NCBI RefSeq assembly: GCF_029962835.1
Contig: NC_080589.1
Coordinates: 18,125,586-18,189,585, forward strand
DNA from: Magnolia sinica
Lineage: Eukaryota > Streptophyta > Magnoliopsida > Magnoliales > Magnoliaceae
Direction of reading: 5' to 3'
DNA: 64,000 bases
Part shown: one piece after another, positions 56,645 through 64,000 of the stretch
How the letters are laid out: each line of letters opens with the position of its first letter
Numbering within the stretch: the stretch's first letter is position 1
Position numbers and translations under genes: made by a program
The notes under the pieces: generated by a model
Told to the model about the DNA's origin: nothing
The model's input: only the letters and a program-made list of their open reading frames with translations
Database searches by the model: none

Positions 56645-58488
56645 TAAGTGCTTTGTTTTAGATCTAGCACCCTGTGTTGTCAAATTTTGTAGTGACAAAC
56701 CATTTGAGAGTGATTAACTTGTTTGATAGATGGAAAGTTCACCTTCAAGTTCAATAGATGGAAAGTTCACCTTCATTCGAAGATGAGTTTCAAGTCATCT
56801 ACATCAACATTAAAGTGTTTTACTACTTCAAATCAAAGTGCATGTTCAATTGCAAATACAAAATCAAGTTCATACACATGGCCGAGTGTAAGTGCGACTT
56901 CAAATACTAGTTCAAGTCCAAGTGCATTACATGATCAAGTACACAAGTTCAAGTTCAAGTTTACAAGCTCAAGATCAAGTACACAAGTTTCAAGCTTCAA
57001 AGTGTACAAGATAAAGCTTCAAAGTATGCTATTTATCGAAGTGATCAAATTGAAAAGTTCAATGCTCACATTTAAGGTATACATGACCTAGAAAGACCTT
57101 AAGGATAGGTCATACATATTGCATATAGAATTTGGGTCATAGTACTCTATTTGGACCTTGCTTCAACTAGTCCTAGTCATGGTTCGACTAGTCCATGCAT
57201 TGGCTCGACCAGTCTAGGATTTTTCTCGACTAGTTTAGAAATTAACTCAAATTTTCAGATAAGTTTAGTAGGTCTTCGACTAGTCGAGCACCCTGCTCGA
57301 CCAGTCATGGAGATTGGCTCGACCAGTCGAGCAGGGCTCGACTCGAACTCCAGCAAGGAGATTTTTACCCACTCGACCAGTCGAGCAGGCCACTCGACCA
57401 GTCAAGTGACGAGTTTATCCAATCACGATAGAATTTTTGAAAATTGGTTACTGCTTGGACCAGTTGAGGCAGACCTTAGACCAGTCGAGGGAATCGAATT
57501 TCACCCTATAACTAGAGGACTTTTCTCAGCATTTGATATGAATTCCAAGCTAAATCAAGCCTCCTCTCTGAGCATTAAGTCCCTGCTATTGTGAAGCTAT
57601 TGTTCGGTAATTTAAGATTATTTTATAGCTTTTTGATTTTGAATTTCTTGATCTCTTGTTATTCAATTCTACTTATTAGAAAGGGAATTTAGCTTTACTC
57701 TTTTGAGATCCAAGAAATTGAATCAAGCTAGCCCAAGGTTGATTTTAAATTAAAAGTCATTTATACCAACAACCCTTTCATTTGTGAGATTGAACATTGA
57801 GCATTGGACATCTTCGTCTATAAAGAAGTGGTTCTATCGGGCTACAATGAAGAAGAATCTTCAGATAAGTATATTTCATTTATTATATTGTGGTTTGTAA
57901 GATTGTCAGAAAATCTTTCTTTTTGGTTTTGACTGAGATAGCCAGAAAATCTCAGTGTGTGGGGTTTTTAATTATGGTAGCCCATTGAAAACACAATTGT
58001 AAAGGTTTTAAGGTGAACCTTAGAAAACCTTCTTTCATAGTGAAAGCCAATATCCCGTGGGTGTGGATATTAGGAGTGGAGTAGGTGTGGCTGTTTGGGA
58101 ATAATTGGTGTACACACCGAACCACTATAATTCTCAGAGTTTGGCTGATGATGATGGTGGTGGTGATGCATGTGATGTGGTGAGTGTTGTAATTTATTTT
58201 CATGTACATGTGATGAATGTTGTAATAGCTAGATTTATTTCATTTGCCTTTGGTATTAGTTTGAGTTTTTGATCCTTATTAAGTTCAAGACATCAGGTTG
58301 TCCTACCACAAACCTTGGTTTTTTGGTGTATAGTTGTCCTTTGAACGAAGTTTGTATCCACCTCTCAAGACTAGTGCATTTGAGGTTGTTATTTATTTCG
58401 GTTATCTGCATTTATATTCCGCTTTTATTTTTTATTTGGCATAGTCCTATTCACCCCACCCCTTAGGATTGAGGGCTCACCCTTTTCA
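56645..58488 (+). repeat. 5' LTR of SIRE-like copia-F (left border approximate)
   Basis: Ends CCCTTTTCA just before two primer-binding sites. It includes a 28-bp tandem duplication (56,726-56,774), many 'caagttcaagt' words (56,780-57,060) and repeated 'ctcgaccagtcgagca' words (57,165-57,495). Length near 1.85 kb is within the range of SIRE/Maximus LTRs. Confidence 0.65.
57165..57495. repeat. CTCGACCAGTCGAGCA-type repeats
   Basis: About ten imperfect copies, each partly palindromic, inside the copia-F LTR. Weaker copies occur in the Athila-like LTR at 54,325-54,490. Confidence 0.8.
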
Positions 58489-58490
58489 AA

Positions 58491-58524
58491 TGGTATCAAA
58501 GCTAAAATGGTATCAAAGCTAAGT
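58491..58524 (+). promoter_or_regulatory. Tandemly duplicated primer-binding site of copia-F
   Basis: TGGTATCAAAGCTAA occurs at 58,491 and again at 58,508, a 17-bp direct duplication immediately after the LTR. Confidence 0.85.
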
Positions 58525-58574
58525 GGATCATATATTTGGATTCATTTCCTGAGTTTATCGATCCAGAGCTTTAA

Positions 58575-59623
58575 GGATGTCAAATTTTGATAGCCTATCT
58601 ATTACTAGGCCACCACTGTTTGATGGCTCCAACTATGCATATTGGAAAGCCCGAATGAGGATCTTTCTAAGTCCATTGATGAAAGTGTGTGGCAAGCCAC
58701 AATGACTAGATGGACTCCACCAATGTCTGAAGTTCTAGGCAGTGATGGAACCAAGTCCATGAGAGAAACACCATATTATACGTGGACTACTCTTCAAAAA
58801 AATGAGAGCAGTGCTAATGCTAAGGCTTTAAATGCAATCACTTGTGCACTATCACCTGATGAATTCAAAAGAATTATGTCTTGTGATAATGCTAAACAAG
58901 CCTGGGACACTCTTGAAATGACACACAAGGGTACATCTATTGTTAAAAAAGTCTAAAGTTCAGATCCTCACAACTAAGTTTGACGAAATTTGTATGGAAG
59001 AAAATGAGACATTCATAGACTTCTTTACGAAACTAAATGATATAGTGAACTCTATGTAGGTTCTTAGAGAAAGCATCCCAGAAACCAAAGTCTATGCAAA
59101 AATTCTGTGATCACTTCCTGAGAGATTCAATTGCAAGGTTACTTCCATTCAGAAACTTAGAGACACAGATAACATGAAGGTTGAGGAACTTGTTGGTTCT
59201 CTTCAAATATACAAGTTCAATTTCAAAGCTTCAAAAGGTAAGTCTATCACTCTTAAATCATCCAAATCAGCTCACATAATAGTAATGTTAATTCTGATTA
59301 TGAAAACTCAGAGGATGATATGGCTCTACTTGCGAAAAAGTTTTATAAAATTTTCAAAAGTAAAAAGAGAGTTGATTTTCAAAAACCCTCTGAGAAGAAA
59401 AAGGTTAAATCTAAAACTTGAAAATCTCTAAAAGATAGTCAATGTTTCAATTGCCATGAATACGAGCATTTGGCAAATAAGTGTCCAAAGAAGGACAAGC
59501 CAAAATGTAAAGGCATGTTAGCCACATGGGATGAATCATCCAGTTCAAAAGTTTCTTCTGAGTCGAATGAATCAGAACCCGATACTTCAAATGAAGTCAA
59601 GGCATTAATGACTCTATCCAGAG
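58575..59623 (+). pseudogene. Copia-F gag (dead)
   Basis: Reads LSITRPPLFDGSNYAYWKAR and, in shifted frames, NAKQAWDTLEMTHKGT, KFDEICMEENETFIDFFTKL, LPERFNCKVTSIQ, and a decayed zinc knuckle near 59,440 (CFNCHEYEHLANKCPKKDKP). The order and words match SIRE/Maximus gag. At least three frameshifts and two stops occur. It is cut at 59,623 by the LTR-like sequence TGTTACGCCCC. Confidence 0.85.
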
Positions 59624-61650
59624 TGTTACGCCCCAAACTCGAAAACCGGGCTCACAAAATTTTCGATCACCGAATCTGGAGCCGACATCCTCCGTAGTAC
59701 CCCATTCTCGGCTCTTAGCGTCCATACGCCAGATTCCGATCTTAGGATCTTACACGGAGAATTTTTCAGTGTGAATTTTTTTTTGTAAAGGAGTAGAACC
59801 ACAAGTGTACCCAAATTACAAGAGCAACATTATCATCACATATCCACTAATATAAATAGTTAATTACAATGCTGAAAGGAAATACATGTATATAATAAAA
59901 TCTCCACAAAGCTCGGCCTCCACACTCCTGCCTCAATGCTACTGCGATCTAACATCACCTGCACGCAACAGTCGTGCATAAGCTTTATAGAAAGCTTAGA
60001 GGGTGATGTAAGTGTGTGCGCAACAAGTGCCAAGTATACAATACAAGTCCACATTTCATACGATATCAGAGATACTGGCAAGTTCATGAGTCATACAATA
60101 TCAGAGTAAGCAGAAATATTGACAAGTCCATAAGTCATACAATATCAGAGTATGAAATGCAGATCGACTATGCAATGCAGGATCGTGGTAAACCAAATGC
60201 CATGAACTGGGGATGCAATGCAATATGCGGTACGAAAGAAATGACCAAGCTAGAGCGTGGAGTCAGGATGATAGTACATAGTATCGCAAGCTGTGGGGTC
60301 CATCATAAAAGATTTCTATCCAAACTGGCTCATACCTGATTTGGATAGCTTGATACAATGTGGTAAACTCCTGATCTTAGGTTAGTCGCATACCCAACCG
60401 AAATCATAGCCATTGTGAGGGTATACATAACAAATTAGTTGTGCACCACCAGCCCGAGTGGATAATGAATGAATGAATGAATGTGATGCTGAGTACGCAA
60501 TTCCTACTTAGTAAGTCCACATAACAGTACCGTACATCTCTGGGATCATCACTAGGGTCTAGTATACTCTACACTAGTTGCCGCCTCCCTATCCATGCAA
60601 CAAGTGAGTGAAAGAGACCTCACTACCCGCCTGACCAGTAGTCTGCCAATACCTACCTGGCTCGTCGATAGCGGACTCATTTACGAGCTGGTCAAACTCA
60701 GCCTAGCTTACAGCCCCCTTAGTCGGGCGGATAAGGCCACACCGCCTTCCAACTGATCACGACATAGTGGGAGACATGGCCTAATGGTATACAGCCCTCA
60801 TGCGCTTATATATTAATTCGGTCTAGACGTTGGAGCATCTCCTATCCACGGAGGTTTAGGGACTTTCACCGACTGACAACTAACGTGCCTAGATGCTCGC
60901 ACCAAACATTTTCGGCCATCCACGATGTGCATGTGGATGTCACAGCCCCGATATCGCTAGGGAGACAAGTGATCATGTCACATAAATGCAAGATACATGA
61001 GTCATACTATCCAGTCATGCATCAAACCTGTCCGTACCGTGCAATCAAATGGGGCAACTCCATCTCACAAGGAGTCTCATAATAAACCAACCTAATGATA
61101 TATACTATGATTAATCACTCATCATGACAAGCATACATATGATGCGTATGGGCATGTATTACGATGTAATAAAGTACATAGGCATGATTATCTGATAAGG
61201 CGGACAACAATAATCCAGAATCGACCTTTACCGGCATGTCACATATCCAAAGTATAAACTAAACAACATCCTCCTTCTACAACTATAGGAGTCCATGCGG
61301 CATGTCCCACGTTATACTACATTAGCCTTCCAAGGCACTGATATATCATATATTCCAAGACGGGGTCCACTGGAAGGACGGCGGATCTTGCCCATACATT
61401 GAGATAGGCTCTATATGGTGGATATACCAAACCTGATACTACATATTCTCCCATCTACAATAAGAGGGGGATGCTGATGTACTAATGTCAAAGATAGGTC
61501 TCATACTCGTCCTAAGAAGGTAAATGGACAGTGTGAATGATACACACATAACACGTGGTCCTAGCAATCAATTATAAGGTAGAATACATCTCACAGGGCG
61601 AGTCAAGTAGTTATACATCAAGATGAGTTAAGAGGATGAGTCTAAGTACA
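59624..61650. repeat. LTR-like sequence beginning TGTTACGCCCC
   Basis: TGTTACGCCCCAAACTCG is a common form of an LTR end in plant Ty3 elements, and it abruptly interrupts copia-F gag. The following ~2 kb is non-coding, with a plus-strand AATATAAATAG near 59,850. Orientation and the far end are unclear. Short open frames here have no known match. Confidence 0.45.
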
Positions 61651-61764
61651 ATAAGTGGGCTTCCTCACCCTTTCTATCATGTAATAATTGGGCTTTCCTG
61701 TGGGGCCCAATACGTACACAAGGTGGGTTCAAGGTTTGGATAATTCTACAAGGTATGGTGGAAA

Positions 61765-61935
61765 GCACCATCATCAATGGGGACCCAACGGTTTGAGGTA
61801 GCCCAACAAGGGAAGACGGGTATCACTAACATCAATAAGGGCCCAACGGTTTGGGATAGCTCGACAAGGGAACATGGGTATCGCTAACATCAATGGGGCC
61901 CAATGATTTGGGATAACCCAATAAGGGAAGATGGG
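61765..61935. repeat. Three tandem copies of a ~58-bp unit
   Basis: 'atcaat(g/a)(g/a)gg(g)cccaa(c/t)g(g/a)tttg' followed by '...caa(c/t)aagggaa(g/c)a(c/t)ggg' is repeated three times in a row. Confidence 0.75.
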
Positions 61936-62424
61936 TTGAAAATTAGATATAACAGTGGGCCCTACAGGGTATGGTTTTCAATGGTTGGATGTTTAACCAC
62001 CACTATTCCTATGGTGCGGTCCACTTGGGATTTAAATCTGACCCTCAATGGGGCCCACGACCCTATGAAATCTGGAAGAATGAATGATCAGCATATCAAT
62101 AACACATACATTATGGTGGGACTCAACTCAAGGCTAGGGTAAAAGAGAGGATGGGGAGATGGGCTTCATGGTGGGCCCTATAATGGTTAACAACAGTGGA
62201 CATTTAACCACCGTTTACAACGTGGACATTTAACTGCCATTACTCCCAAGGTGTGGCCCATTTAGAACTTAGAATCTAACTACAATGGAGCCCATGACCC
62301 TTATACTAGCAAGAAAATGGATGGACTACATAAATATTATCACATACATCATAGTGGAATCATACATCACAATTGGGCCTCACACATACAATGGACCTTC
62401 AAACAAATAATGGGTCTATACATC

Positions 62425-62570
62425 ACTTTGGGCCTCACACAAGGTCACACATACATCACAATAGGCCTCATCACTTGGGCCTGATATACATCACAACGGG
62501 CCTTACACAAGGCCACGTATATATCACAATAGGCCTCATCACTTACAGCCATAACGGGCCCCACATACGG
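62425..62570. repeat. Two tandem copies of a ~71-bp unit
   Basis: 'atacatcac', 'gggcctcacacaagg' and 'atcacaataggcctcatcac' occur twice in the same order. Confidence 0.75.
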
Positions 62571-62679
62571 CCATATGGGCCTCATATACGACCATAATGG
62601 CCTCACATAATCAAGTGGGCCCTGCATACAATAGGTGGGCCCTATGTATACATCAGATGGGCCTCACCAAACGGAAGGT

Positions 62680-63130
62680 GCAGATACATTACATACATCA
62701 CAATTGGGTCCCACCATCCACGTACTGGACAATGTGGATAAAACATATACATTACGGTGTGGTCCACCGTCAGATGGATGGTTGGGATGAAACACATACC
62801 TCATGTCTAGACCCACAGACCTTGCTGACGTGAATACAACAGCTATATAGTTGTATAAAGTACACGAGCCAATTTTCTTCACAGATGTGGGTCCCACCAT
62901 AATGTTTATTTTCCATCCAATCTGATCATAAGGTCACAAAGACCTGAATTAAGAGGAAAAACAAATTTCATATAGATCCAAAACTTCTGTGACCTAAAAA
63001 GGGTTTCAGTGGTAGACGTTCAATCTCCTACTGCTTTTTTTTTTTTGTAGTGTGGAGCACTTGAGTTCCGTGTATGGCTGATTTTTGGGGAAACCCCATT
63101 TTTAAAGGGGACCCATCATTGCATGGTGTA
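62680..63130. mobile_element. M1-type MITE, further copy (borders uncertain)
   Basis: 'gtgggtcccaccataatgtttattttccatcc' and the text after it (read as separate words) match the middle of the copies at 16,585 and 42,606, in the same orientation as 16,585. Confidence 0.5.
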
Positions 63131-64000
63131 GATGTTTGACAAACATCATGGTGGGGCCTACTGCTAGGTCCCACGGACCCAGCCATTCCAAGCAGCTAGA
63201 CGCTAGTTGCTACAGTGTGCAGCAACTCCTGACATATATGTATATTTATTTATTTATTTTTATCTTTCCATGGTTTTTCATAGGTAGGGCCCACATCAGG
63301 AGGATCCACTTGGTCGGTTGGGTTCCTGGGCTTGAGACAGGCCTAACAAGCCCAATATTCGATATATTTCAATGTGTAAAAACATCACAGCGGGCCCTAA
63401 CAGTCTATATCACAAAAACCACTATTTTCTATAATGTGGCCCACTAGAGATTTGGATTGGCTTCATTTTTTGGCTCAACACATAAAATGAGCTGGGAAAT
63501 AGGGTGGACGGTGTGGATCGGATATATACATCAAAGTAGGGTCCATGTGTGTGGACGGTGTCAATATATAAAATATATACATCATATGGGCTCCCTGGAT
63601 GCAGGGTGTGCATTTAACACATATAATAGGTAGCTTCCACCATCCAGACAGCTGGATGGTGTGGGTACAAAATGCCTACATCACAAGGGTCCCACATCCC
63701 ATGTGTGGACGTGTGGCCATCACACAGCAGGTGGGTCTCATGGATGTACGGTGTGGATGAAGCACATACACCATGTGGTGCCCATGTGTGGAGGGACAAA
63801 ATACATAGATCAAGGTGAGGTCCACGTGTTGGACGGTGCATTCCACCAGAGATTTGAATCTACCTCATTCCCAGACCCATGGCCTAGGAGTTTGGTTGGA
63901 CGGTATAGGTCCACACGAGCAGCAAGGTGGGGTCCATGTGAGTGGCCCACCAGCTGAATAAGCTGATATTTGTGTCTCTCCCATCGTCCAAGCCTACTGC
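63131..64000. repeat. Degenerate 'ggacggtgtggat / tacatca' repeats
   Basis: No gene. The words 'ggacggtgtgg', 'tacatcaca' and 'gtgggtcc(c)a' recur about every 50-70 bases in both orientations to the right window edge. Confidence 0.6.

Noticed and set aside
57151-57594. 147-codon frame rich in Ser/Thr
   Set aside because: It is a translation of the CTCGACCAGTCGAG repeats in the copia-F LTR.

Overview
The window is plant nuclear DNA that consists mostly of transposable elements. Supporting signs are AT-rich non-coding sequence, Ty1/copia and Ty3/gypsy LTR retrotransposons of plant lineages, an L1-type LINE, an En/Spm (CACTA) DNA transposon, spliced gene fragments with GT-AG introns, and plant-only protein families. 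Recurrent 'gtgggcccacc / gatgtttatttgccatcc' blocks remind me of woody magnoliid genomes, but that assignment is an impression and not a demonstrated fact. No bacterial, organellar or CRISPR features are seen, and I recognised no rRNA or tRNA gene.

Layout, left half. 1-4.5 kb: minus-strand Ty3/gypsy (Tat/Ogre-like) gag-protease region with its 5' LTR. 4.6-7.5 kb: a decayed copia LTR, PBS and gag start, TCGATCGA-rich sequence and a MITE. 7,516-15,696: an 8,181-bp non-autonomous CACTA element with CACTACAACAA termini and an ATA target duplication. It carries fragments of three unrelated host genes: Prp8 (splicing), a MOR1/XMAP215-like microtubule protein, and the last exon of mitochondrial peroxiredoxin IIF. 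15,835-18,508 (minus): the only apparently intact host gene, a two-exon CDR1/nepenthesin-type aspartic protease of 441 aa. The CACTA element ends about 140 bp beyond its stop codon.

Layout, middle. About 20.5-40.05 kb is one old minus-strand copia element (copia-B) split by three later insertions: a 9.87-kb copia (copia-A, 21,228-31,097, itself split by a 2.26-kb solo LTR), a deleted Ty3/gypsy element (31,806-34,414) and a 5'-truncated LINE (34,944-38,356). Copia-B abuts a broken plant membrane/ARM-like gene (40,042-41,032).

Layout, right half. 42.6-50.5 kb: long-TIR MITEs. One of them is split by a second MITE and by a young, nearly intact copia element (copia-C, 44,039-50,398, TSD TATCT). 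50.8-52.7 kb: LTR and gag of another Ty3-type element. 52.7-61.6 kb: another nest, with a SIRE-like copia split by an Athila-like gypsy element, which is split by a second SIRE-like copia, which is split by a further LTR-like sequence. 61.6-64 kb: degenerate tandem and dispersed repeats.

There is no operon-like cooperation. The host contribution is one probable secreted protease gene, one dead gene, and exon fragments carried by the CACTA transposon. All boundaries and family names come from reading the sequence by eye; no alignment or database search was run.
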